Shown: positions 33,750-42,604, numbered from the stretch's first letter. The stretch: 54,963 bases of DNA from Actinomycetota bacterium (GCA_016870395.1 VGBT01000017.1:1-54963); one strand, 5' to 3'. Notes: a model not told the origin generated them from the letters alone. Made by a program: numbers and translations.

Positions 33750-35174
33750 CTATCCGGCCGGGTAGCTGCGGATCGCGGTCCTGAGCGCTTGCTTGTCGGT
33801 CTTGCCGGCCGGGGTGACGGGGAGCACGTCGAGGACGGCGATCTGTTCGGGGAGCTTGCGGTGAGACAGTCCACGGGCCACGAGGAAGCGGGTGAGGTCG
33901 CTGAGCCGGGGCGGTTCGTCGGGGTCGGTGGGGACGACGCACGCACAGGCGCGCTCGCCCGTACGGTCGTCCGGCAGTGCGATCACGGCAACGCCGCTCA
34001 CCGCCGGGTGCTCGTCGAGGAGCGCCTCGACCTCCCGGGAGCTGATCTTCTCGCCGAGCCGTATGATGATGTCCTTGCGACGCCCGGTGACCGTGAGGTA
34101 GCCGTCGGCATCGATCCGGCCGTGATCGCCGGTGCGGAACCACCCGTCGTCGGTGAACGCCTCGGTGTCGAGGCGCGGATCGGTGTAGCCACAGAACAGC
34201 TCGGGGCCGCGTGCTTCGATCTCGCCGTCTCGGATGCGGATCTCGTTGGCGCCAATCGGGCGACCGTCCGTCGTGGCCCGCAGCTCGTCGGGCGTCCCGG
34301 GCCCGGCACCGCTCGTGATGCTCGGGAACTCGGTCGAGCCGTACCCGCGGCCACTGCGCACCCCGAGTCTCCGGGCGGCATCGTGCACGAGATCGGGTGG
34401 CACGTCCGCGCCGCCGACGGGAAACACGCGCAGCGACGAGACATCCCGACGTGCGAGGTCGGGATGGCCGACCGCTCCCTGTAAGAACACCGGCGCGCCA
34501 CCGCAAAACGTGGCTCGTTCGGTCTCGACGAGCGCGAGGAACGCGCCAGGGTCCCAACGACTCATCAGCACTGTGGTCGCGCCGAGGAACACCGGCAGGA
34601 GAATCCCGTAGATCATGCCTGACACGTGGGCCACCGACGACGGCACGACGAACACCTCATTGGTGTCGAGGCGATGGTAGATCGCCTGAGCCGCGCACTC
34701 GGCGAGCAACGTGCGGTCAGAGTGCAGCACTCCCTTCGGCCGGGCAGTCGACCCCGAGGTGTGCAAGAGGAACCGCACCGCATCGGGGGAGAAAGCGCGT
34801 AAGGGCGGCACTGCGCGCGGTGTGCGCGTGAAGACGTCGTCATCCGGTCCCTCGATCAGGAGCGCACTGTGCGCATCGGCGCAGATCTCACGTAGCTCGT
34901 GGTCGCGATGGGTCGCGACCACCGGGTTGTGGATCGCGCCGACGCGGCCCGCTGCCAGGCACAGCACGGTCGTCTCGATGCCGTTCGCCAGGCGCGAGGT
35001 AATCACGTCCCCCGCGGCGACACCTGCTTCGGCAAGCGCGCCGGCCGTGCGATCGACCCTCGCTCGTAGGTCGCGGTAGGTCACTCGGCGACGGCCGTCG
35101 ACGAGTGCAAGCTTGTCGGGATGCGCCGTGGTCGCAGCGTCGAGCGCGTTGGCGAACGTCGCGACTGAGCTCAC
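33750..35174 (-). CDS. AMP-dependent acyl-CoA synthetase (ligase)
   Basis: A 474-residue ANL-superfamily ligase that activates a carboxylic acid to its CoA thioester through an acyl-adenylate. The P-loop-like motif is FLLHTSGSTARPKGVLHSDR (about 160-180), then GYGSTEFPSI, DGWFRTGDHGRIDADGYLTV and VTGRRKDIIIRLGEKISSRE. The hinge and catalytic lysine region PVTPAGKTDKQALR is complete. The GTG at 35174 overlaps the stop of the upstream dehydrogenase (GTGA), which fixes the start better than the in-frame ATG at 35435. It is rather short for the family (usually 500-550). Substrate class: probably a cyclic or branched acid, judging from the paired dehydrogenases. Confidence 0.9.
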   Translation of the reverse strand: MSSVATFANALDAATTAHPDKLALVDGRRRVTYRDLRARVDRTAGALAEAGVAAGDVITSRLANGIETTVLCLAAGRVGAIHNPVVATHRDHELREICADAHSALLIEGPDDDVFTRTPRAVPPLRAFSPDAVRFLLHTSGSTARPKGVLHSDRTLLAECAAQAIYHRLDTNEVFVVPSSVAHVSGMIYGILLPVFLGATTVLMSRWDPGAFLALVETERATFCGGAPVFLQGAVGHPDLARRDVSSLRVFPVGGADVPPDLVHDAARRLGVRSGRGYGSTEFPSITSGAGPGTPDELRATTDGRPIGANEIRIRDGEIEARGPELFCGYTDPRLDTEAFTDDGWFRTGDHGRIDADGYLTVTGRRKDIIIRLGEKISSREVEALLDEHPAVSGVAVIALPDDRTGERACACVVPTDPDEPPRLSDLTRFLVARGLSHRKLPEQIAVLDVLPVTPAGKTDKQALRTAIRSYPAG

Positions 35175-36262
35175 GAGAGACCCATCGCGGTCGCGAGGAG
35201 GTCCGGATGGCGCCGGGAGCTGGCGAAAGTGATCTCGAACTCGGTCAGCCGGCGGGTGAACAGGTGTAGGTCGGACTCGGTCGAGAAGCCGGACGCACCG
35301 TGGACCTGGTGCGCGTCGAGGAAGACGCGGCGCAGCGCGCCGCGCGCGTAGGTAAGTGCGGCGGTGACCTCGAGAGGCGCGGCGCGATCCTCGCGTTCGA
35401 GCGACCAGGCCGCCTGGAATGCGAGATAGCGGCACGCGTCGATCTCCACACGCATGTCGACGCAGCGGTGGGCGACGGCTTGAAACGTGCCGATCGGGCG
35501 GCCGAACTGGACGCGCTGGGACGCATGGCGGACTGCGAGGTCGAGGCAGGCCTCGGCCGCACCGACTGCGTACGCCAGCCTGACGACGGCGGCGGTGTCG
35601 AGGACGCGATGGGTCGTCTCGGGCCCGGCCGGCCGTTCTGGTGACCCGAGCGGTTCGGTGCAGGCGTCGAGCAGCGTAACCGCGAAGAGCGGCTCACCTG
35701 CGAAGGCGTCGTGCGAGACCGAGTCCCACGCGGTGCGCGCGGCCTCGAGGAGGTAAAGCCCACTGGAGCTCGCGACGAGGAGTACGTCGGCAACATGAGC
35801 CCAGGGAACGAGCAGCTTCTGGCCGGAGATGCGAGTACCGCCGGGCACCGAGACGTCCCCCCACGCGTCGGTCATGCCCGGCTCGAGCACCGCGAGGGTG
35901 CCGATCGAACGGCCCGCGGCGAGGGCTGGGAGCAACCGTGCCCGCTGTGCGTCGCTGCCGGCCCACGCGATCGGTAGTGCCGCCAGGGCCGTCGAGTCGA
36001 GAAGGGGCGAGGGAACTGCCCCCCGACCCAGCTGCTCTGCGAGAACGGTCACCTCCAGCACGCCGCGGCCGCTGCCACCGTGCTCGACGGGCAAAGCGAG
36101 CCCGCACCAACCGAGCTCGGCCATCGCGTCCCACAACGGCTGGTCGTGCCCGCCGTCGCTGGCCTCGATCGCCCGGACCCGCTCGGGTGGGCACTCGCGC
36201 CGGACGAAGGCCGCCGCGGCATCGGCCAGCATCTCCTGTTCGTCGCTCCATGTGAGGTCCAC
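35171..36262 (-). CDS. Acyl-CoA dehydrogenase, small partner subunit
   Basis: A 363-residue acyl-CoA dehydrogenase starting MDLTWSDEQEMLADAAAAFV. VEHGGSGRGVLEVTVLAEQL lies in the N-terminal helical domain, and HASQRVQFGRPIGTFQAVAH and DAHQVHGASGFSTESDLHLF in the C-terminal domain. The mid-domain FAD contacts are weak, as in FadE28-type subunits. It follows a 388-residue partner by 2 bp, the same long/short pairing seen at 14,988-17,291, which suggests another alpha2beta2 heteromer. Translational coupling to the ligase (GTGA) puts activation and dehydrogenation in one unit. Confidence 0.85.
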   Translation of the reverse strand: MDLTWSDEQEMLADAAAAFVRRECPPERVRAIEASDGGHDQPLWDAMAELGWCGLALPVEHGGSGRGVLEVTVLAEQLGRGAVPSPLLDSTALAALPIAWAGSDAQRARLLPALAAGRSIGTLAVLEPGMTDAWGDVSVPGGTRISGQKLLVPWAHVADVLLVASSSGLYLLEAARTAWDSVSHDAFAGEPLFAVTLLDACTEPLGSPERPAGPETTHRVLDTAAVVRLAYAVGAAEACLDLAVRHASQRVQFGRPIGTFQAVAHRCVDMRVEIDACRYLAFQAAWSLEREDRAAPLEVTAALTYARGALRRVFLDAHQVHGASGFSTESDLHLFTRRLTEFEITFASSRRHPDLLATAMGLS

Positions 36263-36264
36263 CG

Positions 36265-37431
36265 TCAGGTCTCCCGGGGAAGGCCGAGACCACGGCGCGC
36301 CACGATGTTCTTCTGGATCTCGAGAGTGCCCGCGGCCACGGTCGTGGGGATGTTGCGCACGAAGTGGCGCTGTACCTCGCCGGCAAGCGGTGCCACGGGG
36401 TCGCCGGAGCGCAGGAGCCCGAGCGGACCGAGCAGCTCGAGCCCGGCATGGCCTACTTCCTGCTCGAGGCGTGTGGCATGGATACGGGCAATCGACGCTT
36501 CGACCGTCGGCACCACGCCGCGGGCCTGAAGCGAGACGGCCCGGTAGGCGAGGAGGCGCGCGGCCTCACAGGAAGCGCGTAGCTCGGCGAGCCGGGCCCG
36601 AACGCGTGGATCGCGCGACTGGCCCGACTCGTTCGCGTGCGTGACGAGATGCTCGAGGACTCGCGCCGCGCGGGCATAGCGGGCAATCCCGACGCGCTCG
36701 AAGGTGAGCCCGGCAGCGACCAGCTCCCACCCACGGCCCGCTTCACCGAGCAAGCAATCACGTGGCACCGCCACGGACTCAAACGTCACCTCGTTGAACT
36801 CGTGGGGACCGGCCATCGTGTCGATCGGTCGAACCGAGATCCCGGGCGTTGTCATGTCGACGAGGAACACGGAGATGCCGTCATGGCGGTCGGCCGCGAG
36901 CTCGGAGCGTGCCAGCAGCAGACACCAGTCGGCCGGCGCATCCGCATAGCTGGTCCAGATCTTCGTGCCGTCGACGAGGAAGTGGTCTTCGACCAGACGC
37001 GCGCGCGTCCGCAGGGACGCGAGGTCGGATCCGGCGTCGGGTTCGGAGAAGCCTTGGCACCAGATGACCTCACCGCGAGCCATGGGCGGGAGAAACCGTG
37101 CCCGCTGGGTGGGCGTGCCGTAGCGCATGAGCAAGGGGCCGATGTAGTTGAGGTTCATGTACTGCGGCCCGCGCGGCTCCTCGGCCGCCCACATCTCCTC
37201 GCGCAGCACGGCCTGGGTCCACGCGCTGGCTCCGGCCCCACCATGCTCCGCAGGCCAGGCCAGGGTGAGCCACTCGCGTGCCGCCAGCGCGCGGCAGAAC
37301 TCACGCGTGAACGGGATTGCCCGCGGATCGTCGACGAACATGCCGCGCCACCAGTCGGGGAGGGTGCCGTCCAGCAAGGCGCGCAGGTCGTCGCGGAAGC
37401 GGGCGTCGGCGGGGTCGACGGCGAAGTCCAC
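36265..37431 (-). CDS. Acyl-CoA dehydrogenase, large partner subunit
   Basis: A 388-residue acyl-CoA dehydrogenase. WPAEHGGAGASAWTQAVLRE, then WCQGFSEPDAGSDLASLRTR (FAD/substrate loop), FLVDGTKIWTSYADA, and the C-terminal TVAAGTLEIQKNIVARRGLG. It is the FAD-rich member of a pair with the gene at 35,171. Such pairs are abundant in actinobacterial steroid and terpenoid pathways. It starts 3 bp after the SDR and ends 2 bp before its partner. Confidence 0.88.
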   Translation of the reverse strand: MDFAVDPADARFRDDLRALLDGTLPDWWRGMFVDDPRAIPFTREFCRALAAREWLTLAWPAEHGGAGASAWTQAVLREEMWAAEEPRGPQYMNLNYIGPLLMRYGTPTQRARFLPPMARGEVIWCQGFSEPDAGSDLASLRTRARLVEDHFLVDGTKIWTSYADAPADWCLLLARSELAADRHDGISVFLVDMTTPGISVRPIDTMAGPHEFNEVTFESVAVPRDCLLGEAGRGWELVAAGLTFERVGIARYARAARVLEHLVTHANESGQSRDPRVRARLAELRASCEAARLLAYRAVSLQARGVVPTVEASIARIHATRLEQEVGHAGLELLGPLGLLRSGDPVAPLAGEVQRHFVRNIPTTVAAGTLEIQKNIVARRGLGLPRET

Positions 37432-37434
37432 GGC

Positions 37435-38229
37435 TCAACGATCGGTACGCACGATGCCGCCGTCGACGTCGAAGCACGCCCCCGTGATCCAAGCGGCATG
37501 ATCGGAGGCGAGGAACGCGGCCAGCCCGGCGACGTCGCGCGGCTCGCCCATCCGTCCGACGGGGATCGGCCGCTTGCGAAGCGTCGCCGCGTACACCTCC
37601 TGGACCGTCTTGCCGGTCGCGGCCGCACTTCGTTGCGCGGCCTCCTCGACGGCCTCACCCCGGATCAGGCCCGGCACGATGCAGTTGGTGAGCACCCCGT
37701 CACCCGAATACGCGTTGGCGAGGCTCTTCGAGAAGTTGATCAGCGCCGACTTGGCCGCGGCGTACGCCGCGAAGTACGGGTCGGGCTCGCGTCCGACCCG
37801 AGACGCGATGTTGACGATGCGTCCCCACCCTTGATCGCACATCCCGGGGACGCACTCCCGTGAGAACCGCACCGCGCTCATGAGGTTGAGCTCGAGGCTC
37901 GCGTGCCAGTCGTCGTCGCTCAACTCGGCGATGAACCTCGAGTGGCCCTTGCCGGCGTTGTTGACGAGGATGTCGACACCACCGAGGCTTTCGGTTACGG
38001 CGGCGATGACCGTGGCCGGCCCGTCAACAGTTGTGACGTCGGCCGGCACCGCTACGACGCGACGCCCGAGTGCCGCGATCTCGGCCGCGACCTGCTGCAG
38101 CCGATCGGCCCTGCGCGCGCAGATGCCGACATCGGCACCTTCGGCGGCGAGGACGAGCGCGATCTCACGACCGATTCCCTGGCTGCCACCGGTTACCAGT
38201 GCGACCCGCCCGGCTAGGTCGAGATCCAT
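37435..38229 (-). CDS. Short-chain dehydrogenase/reductase (SDR)
   Basis: A 264-residue classical SDR. The cofactor site is VALVTGGSQGIGREIALVLA, with NAG in ILVNNAGKGHSRF; the catalytic tyrosine and lysine lie near YFAAYAAAKSALINFSKSLA. The end ACFDVDGGIVRTDR is typical. ARRADRLQQ after the second strand suggests NADP(H). It is the first intact gene of the six-gene operon; the amidohydrolase relic and operator copy 3 lie upstream. The likely role is oxidation of the hydroxyacyl intermediate. Confidence 0.9.
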   Translation of the reverse strand: MDLDLAGRVALVTGGSQGIGREIALVLAAEGADVGICARRADRLQQVAAEIAALGRRVVAVPADVTTVDGPATVIAAVTESLGGVDILVNNAGKGHSRFIAELSDDDWHASLELNLMSAVRFSRECVPGMCDQGWGRIVNIASRVGREPDPYFAAYAAAKSALINFSKSLANAYSGDGVLTNCIVPGLIRGEAVEEAAQRSAAATGKTVQEVYAATLRKRPIPVGRMGEPRDVAGLAAFLASDHAAWITGACFDVDGGIVRTDR

Positions 38230-38242
38230 GCTGGTGGTCTCG

Positions 38243-38663
38243 TCACGCCGGGCCGTCGAGGCGCCAGATGCGCGCCGCGTTCGCGCCGGTGATCTTCATG
38301 CGCTCCGCGGCCGGCAGGGCTCCCATGGCCTCGCCGATGACCTTGGGCGAGGAGGGCCAGTCGTTTCCATTGTGCGGATGCTCACTCGACCACATCATGT
38401 TGTGCACACCTCTTCGGTTGCGAAGCTCGATTCAGAAGGGATCGAGGATGAACGAAGCCGAGTTGTTGCGGTGCCAGTGGAACGACGGCGGTTCCGGGAT
38501 CGGCAACCGGCCCCAACCTCGGTTCCGCCAGTACCGATCGTCGAGTGCATCGATGAAGTGGGGGATCCAGCCGCCGCCCGCCTCGGGACGGGAGCCACTG
38601 CGCCCCGATGTCGGGTGGATCGAGCGCGTGCGCATCGGCATCGGCGATCCGGTGATGGGTCAC
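38243..38663 (-). pseudogene. Amidohydrolase (amidohydrolase_2 family) relic with internal deletion
   Basis: The N-terminal scrap HHRIADADAHALDPPDI (from 38663) matches the metal-binding start of amidohydrolase_2 proteins. A second frame gives GGGWIPHFIDALDDRYWRNR and FHWHRNNSASFILDPF, then a stop. The last scrap reads NMMWSSEHPHNGNDWPSSPK to ANAARIWRLDGPA at 38243. Most of the TIM barrel between them is missing, and the frame changes twice. It lies just upstream of the SDR and was probably the first gene of this operon; its loss may have left the promoter region in place. Confidence 0.75.
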
Positions 38664-38707
38664 TGGCTGCCTCCTGGCTCGCGGGGCCGCGGTCGGCTCG
38701 GCAAATA

Positions 38708-38727
38708 TGACGCCCGTGTCAGGTTAG
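38708..38727. promoter_or_regulatory. Operator copy 3 at head of the leftward acyl-CoA operon
   Basis: TGACGCCCGTGTCAGGTTAG lies 45 bp upstream of the amidohydrolase relic start and about 480 bp upstream of the first intact gene of the operon. It matches copies at 29,280 and 30,767. No gene starts rightward from it, so it most likely governs the leftward operon. The flanking 38,664-38,832 contains nothing else I recognise. Confidence 0.55.
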
Positions 38728-38832
38728 CTCGCCGCCACGACGGACGCAGGGTGCCAGCGCATCGGTCGGCAGATCGTCGCTCCGCGACGCTGAGCCATCC
38801 GCGCAGGCTCGCGAACAGGTGTTCGCGTCGCC

Positions 38833-39243
38833 TCACTGAAGGTGCCGTGCGGACCGATTCGACCTGCTCGGAAGGCGAGGACTTCGTCCCCCTCGCCCGA
38901 TACCGCCGCCCAACGAGTGGCCGACGAGGGTCGCCGGGGCGTCGCCCACGACGGCGTCGAGGAAGGCGGGGAGCCACTGCGCGAAGTCCTCGAGCTCCCC
39001 GTGACCCTCGGGGAGTGGGGCGGTCCCGTCGAACCCGGGAACAGCAGGCGCGATGACGTGCATGCCTCGCGCCGCCAGCAGCCGCTTGAGCGCCGCCTTG
39101 TAGGTGCGGTTCGTCACCGCGCAACCGTGCACGAACACGAGGACCGGAGCGCGCCCGGCCTCGCCGTAGGCCGCGCGGCGCTCCTGGACCTCGGTGCCGG
39201 TCCAGCGCAGCAGGCCGTCGGCATCGGGGGCAACGTTGCCCAT
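38833..39243 (-). pseudogene. Alpha/beta hydrolase, truncated after the nucleophile elbow
   Basis: The frame from ATG 39243 encodes VLVFVHGCAVTNRTYKAALK (HG oxyanion region), HVIAPAVPGFDGTAPLPEGH and ATLVGHSLGGGI with the nucleophile serine. After GHSLGG the homology ends and about 18 unrelated residues lead to a stop. The lid, acid and histidine parts are missing. Intact relatives are about 280-300 residues. This is a 3'-truncated relic. Confidence 0.72.
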
Positions 39244-39319
39244 CCCACCAGTCGACCGTGGGGGATCGCGGACCACCAGGGCCGAATGGCACGGACCGCA
39301 GGGCCGGGCGACCCAGAGG

Positions 39320-40060
39320 TCAGGAAGACTCGATCCTGACGTAGTCGAGCTCGCCGACGAAGTAGTCGCAGGTGATACGGATCTGGTCGCAGTTCAGCTT
39401 GCCGCCGATGGTGATCGGGCGCGTGTTCGAGATGTTGTGTGGTTGCGCGTTGCGTTGGGACACCACCACACCGTCGATGGTGAGCGTGAGGCGGTGGGCC
39501 TCGCGTTCGCATCGGATCACGTGCCACTGCCCGTCGTTGGTCGAGATCGGCGACTTCACGGTTGCACTGGTGCTGGCGTCGCGGAAGAGGCAGGTCATGA
39601 AGCCAAGGGGCTGCTCGAACTTCCAGTAGCCGCCGGTGTTCACCGAGCCGGCCTGACCCTTCTGCACCACGTTTCCGAAGTTCTGCGTCGACCGGTACCG
39701 GAAGATGACGGCGTAGTCACGCGTGCCCGGGTTGAGGCCGGTGCTGCTGGGCACCTGGTCGAGGCGGCTCGGGTCGGCCGGCGCCTGGTTGGGCAGCACC
39801 CACGTGAACTTGTGCCCGGTGGCCCCCGCGTACTCCACGCCGCTCAGGACGCTGGAGCCGATCGTGCCGTGTTGGCTGTTCCCGCTGCCGTCGACGAGCG
39901 CGCGAGTGCCGTTGCCTGAGGGCTCGTTCATGTCCCACTGCGCGATCGTCTGGTCGGTGGCCGCGTCGAGCGGTTGTGGGATGAACGCCAGCGCCATCAC
40001 CACGCCGACGGCGAGTGTCACCAGCGCCCACTTCGTCTCGTGCCTGCCCCGCGTGTCCAT
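39320..40060 (-). CDS. Secreted LamG/concanavalin-like domain protein
   Basis: A 246-residue exported protein. An N-terminal signal peptide (ALVTLAVGVVMALAFIPQPL, with cleavage after DAA) is followed by a single LamG-like jelly-roll: AQWDMNEPSGNGTRALVDGS, then DYAVIFRYRSTQNFGNVVQK, DGQWHVIRCEREAHRLTLTI and the ending FVGELDYVRIESS. This resembles the lectin-like modules of actinobacterial surface proteins. I use the ATG at 40060, directly ahead of the signal peptide; the frame extends ten codons further. No catalytic domain is attached, so binding to carbohydrate or cell surface is the likely role. Confidence 0.82.
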   Translation of the reverse strand: MDTRGRHETKWALVTLAVGVVMALAFIPQPLDAATDQTIAQWDMNEPSGNGTRALVDGSGNSQHGTIGSSVLSGVEYAGATGHKFTWVLPNQAPADPSRLDQVPSSTGLNPGTRDYAVIFRYRSTQNFGNVVQKGQAGSVNTGGYWKFEQPLGFMTCLFRDASTSATVKSPISTNDGQWHVIRCEREAHRLTLTIDGVVVSQRNAQPHNISNTRPITIGGKLNCDQIRITCDYFVGELDYVRIESS

Positions 40061-40135
40061 ATGCCCCGAACCTCCGTCGCCCGACCCCACGGGCAGCGCC
40101 CACCGAGTGCAAGGGTACTTGGCGAGGCGGCAGCG

Positions 40136-40705
40136 TCAAGCGACGACCTCGGCGACGAGGACCGCGGCGAAGACGAAGAACGCGACGGCGGCGCCGATCC
40201 GGATAGCGCGCTCGGGCAGCCGTATCCCGAGCTGGCGTCCGAGCACGATCGCCATGGCGTCGGCTGCGACCATTCCGAGCGTGGAGCCGACCCAGGTTCC
40301 GAACAGGCCCTCCTTCGTCGCGAGGGTCATCGTGGCGAGCATAGTCTTGTCTCCCAGCTCCGCGAGGAAGAACACCGCGCCGACGGCGAGGACGACGTGG
40401 TGCGTCGGTCGGGCCACGCGGACCTCGTCGGCCGTGCTGAGGCGGTCTCCGTGGAGGGTCCAGATCCCGAAGCCGACGAAGGCGAGCGCGGCCAACAAGG
40501 TGATGGGCTCGGTCGGGATCGCGGCGCCGAGGGCAGCGCCCACCAGCACCGAGATCGCGTGTACCAGCGCGGTGGCGACGGTGATGCCGACCAGCACGGG
40601 GAGCGCGGGGTAGCGAGTCGCGAAGGCGAGTGCCATCAGCTGGCTCTTGTCCCCGAGCTCCGCCACGAAGATCACCGCGAAGCTCACGACGAAGGCGGTC
40701 GGCAT
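40136..40705 (-). CDS. TMEM165/GDT1 family membrane protein (UPF0016)
   Basis: A 189-residue membrane protein with six predicted helices. It carries both family signatures: VAELGDKSQLMALAFA (about 15-30) and LAELGDKTMLATMTLA (about 119-134), each with the E-x-G-D-K-(S/T) motif. GDT1 proteins export Mn2+ or Ca2+ across the membrane. The two halves are related, as expected for the family. No Mn-sensing yybP-ykoY riboswitch is seen in the 67 bp upstream. Confidence 0.9.
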   Translation of the reverse strand: MPTAFVVSFAVIFVAELGDKSQLMALAFATRYPALPVLVGITVATALVHAISVLVGAALGAAIPTEPITLLAALAFVGFGIWTLHGDRLSTADEVRVARPTHHVVLAVGAVFFLAELGDKTMLATMTLATKEGLFGTWVGSTLGMVAADAMAIVLGRQLGIRLPERAIRIGAAVAFFVFAAVLVAEVVA

Positions 40706-40772
40706 GAGCTTCCCTTCGTACGTCGGCCCTAGCGAGCGGTCGCCGGGATCGGAGGACGTCGGGCCGGAGCGA

Positions 40773-41321
40773 TCAGCACTTGGTGATCGCGTCGCCGCGC
40801 CGGACGGTTCCGGACTGCACGACGCGCGCGTTCAGACCGCGGAGGCGCAGCGCTCGGCCTTCGGGTGAGTTCACGAACCGCAAGGCATCGGGCCCGAAGC
40901 GCTGCGAGAACTTCGCGCACCCGGTGTGAGGTTCTGCGGTCACCTCGATGATCGCTGATCCGAGTGCGAGCCGCGACCCCTCGGGCAGGTTCTGCTCGCT
41001 CAGGTCGAGGTCGACATGGAGCTGGTCGCCCGCGAGCGCGCGGCGCTCCGGATCGGGTGCAAGGACCGCGACGAGGCGGGCGTTGATCACGTTGAGCTGC
41101 ATGTCGGGATGAGGGCCCCCGTCGACGCTCCGCCGACTCGACCGCACGTTCCAGGTGTCGCCGACCAGGCCCTGCGCGACGTCGAGCTCACCCACCTCGA
41201 GCACCTCCCGGGCGTCGACCGCGGGGCGACGCACGATGAGCTCGAGCGCACCGGCGTCGGTCGGGCACGTCCGGAGTCGCGGCAACGCGGCCTGGAGCTC
41301 GGCGGCACTCCGGTGGTTCAC
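40773..41321 (-). CDS. MOSC-domain protein
   Basis: A 182-residue MOSC protein related to the molybdenum-cofactor sulfurase C-terminal domain. QGLVGDTWNVRSSRRSVDGG carries the G-D-x-H/N block. DMQLNVINARLVAVLA and TAEPHTGCAKFSQRFG contain the conserved cysteine (about residue 134), and the end is LRGLNARVVQSGTVRRGDAI. MOSC proteins carry sulfur to metallocofactors or reduce N-hydroxylated compounds with Moco. No molybdenum genes are nearby. Leftward and alone; probably monocistronic. Confidence 0.85.
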   Translation of the reverse strand: MNHRSAAELQAALPRLRTCPTDAGALELIVRRPAVDAREVLEVGELDVAQGLVGDTWNVRSSRRSVDGGPHPDMQLNVINARLVAVLAPDPERRALAGDQLHVDLDLSEQNLPEGSRLALGSAIIEVTAEPHTGCAKFSQRFGPDALRFVNSPEGRALRLRGLNARVVQSGTVRRGDAITKC

Positions 41322-41359
41322 GCCCGTAGTCTGCTCGACGCAACATAGGTGCTGGCAGC

Positions 41360-41986
41360 CGGGCGGAGATCAAGGAGCGGGTGAAGGTTGCCTGGCTGTG
41401 GGCCCCGCACCTCCCGAGGGAGTACGAGGGGGGCCTCGACTTCCTCGCGCATGCGTGGAAGCGAGGTGCTGGCCTACGCGATCGGGGCCGCCGCGCTCTT
41501 CGGCGTCGTCGGGCAGAACTCCGGCAACCGGTCGATCCTCGTCAAGTACGGCACCGGGGACCAGAAAGAGCGGTGGCTCGGGCCGCGGATCGACGGAACC
41601 ATGGAGTCCGGTCTCTCGATGACCCAGCCCCACAACCGCGGATTCGACCCGCGCTCGCTCGACACGATGGCGGTGCGCGACGGCGACCACTGGGTGATCA
41701 ACGGGCACAGGTGGTTGATGTCCAACGGCGTTGACGCGGACTTCTCCATCGTCATGTGCCCGGTCGTCGAGCCCCCGCGACGTACCGCAAGCAGGGCCCG
41801 ATGGTGCAGATCATCGTGCCCACGGCCACCGCCGGGGTGTCGAACGACCTCCCGCTCGCCGGCATGTACCTCGGGGCGCGCACGCTGCGGCTCGCCGACG
41901 GTCCGGACGAGGTGCACCGCATTCTGATCGCCCAAAAGCGTCCTCGGCTGCTACGCCCAGGGCACTCGTGGGACTTCGCCAACTGA
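41360..41986 (+). pseudogene. Acyl-CoA dehydrogenase with internal deletion and frameshifts
   Basis: Starting near 41360 (AEIKERVKVAWLWAPHLPRE), the sequence shifts frame. EVLAYAIGAAALFGVVGQNS, then MESGLSMTQPHNRGFDPRSL, and [20 protein letters not shown] follow. Another frame gives [20 protein letters not shown], then [20 protein letters not shown] before the stop at 41986. In intact relatives about 170 residues separate the IIVPT strand from the SxDLPLA helix, so the central and helical domains were deleted. The following 41,987-42,207 contains no gene. Confidence 0.8.
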
Positions 41987-42207
41987 ACCTTGACAACGAG
42001 GCTGGCCGCTCGATCACCTCGGGTCGGTGCTCAGTCGCGACGGGTCCCGCCCAGGACCCGGCCAGGAATCCGCAAAGCCCGCGCCGTCGCGCACATGCCC
42101 AACCCGGTCTGAATGACGGTCTATCTGCGTCGCGCTTCGACGCGGCGATCGCGCGGGTCTGAGGTGTGCAACCATCCGCGTTCTCGTGCTCGAAAGGGAT
42201 GGTCGAG

Positions 42208-42597
42208 ATGGGTGTGACCGGGATGGCGAACCTCGCGGTGAAGGTGCCCGACGTCGGCGCCGCGGCCCGCTGGTACGCGGACCATGGCTTCGAGGTCCGC
42301 GGGCCGCGCGTCTGGCGCGACGCCGAGATGGCGGAGGTGTCTCTCGGGCCGGTCCAGCTGACCTTGTTCTCGCGGGCGCTGTACGAGGAGCAGGCCGACC
42401 TCGCCGACGAGGCGTTTCTGCACGCCGCGCTGTTCGTGGACGACCTCGAGGAGCAGGTCGCCGGGCACGAGGTGGTCTGGGGCCCGGAGGTGGTCACCGG
42501 CCCGTTCGGTACCCGCCGGATCGTGTTCGTCAACGCACCGGGAGCGATCCGCCTCGAATTCAAAGAACAGCTCGCACCGCCCGCCGACGAGCGCTAG
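42208..42597 (+). CDS. VOC-family (glyoxalase/dioxygenase-like) protein
   Basis: A 129-residue protein of the vicinal-oxygen-chelate fold. ANLAVKVPDVGAAARWYADH opens the first beta-alpha-beta unit, and the last strand reads RRIVFVNAPGAIRLEFKEQL. The ligand glutamate near the end (LEF) is present; a first histidine ligand is not evident, so metal binding is unsure. ATG 42208 follows AAAGGG at a usable distance; ATG 42199 is an alternative. It precedes the flavin reductase gene by 7 bp, so the two probably form an operon. Confidence 0.75.
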   Translation: MGVTGMANLAVKVPDVGAAARWYADHGFEVRGPRVWRDAEMAEVSLGPVQLTLFSRALYEEQADLADEAFLHAALFVDDLEEQVAGHEVVWGPEVVTGPFGTRRIVFVNAPGAIRLEFKEQLAPPADER

Positions 42598-42604
42598 CAG
42601 CCCG

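Noticed and set aside
40706-40772. Mn-sensing riboswitch before the GDT1-type gene
   Set aside because: The 67-bp gap is too short and lacks the conserved loop sequences.
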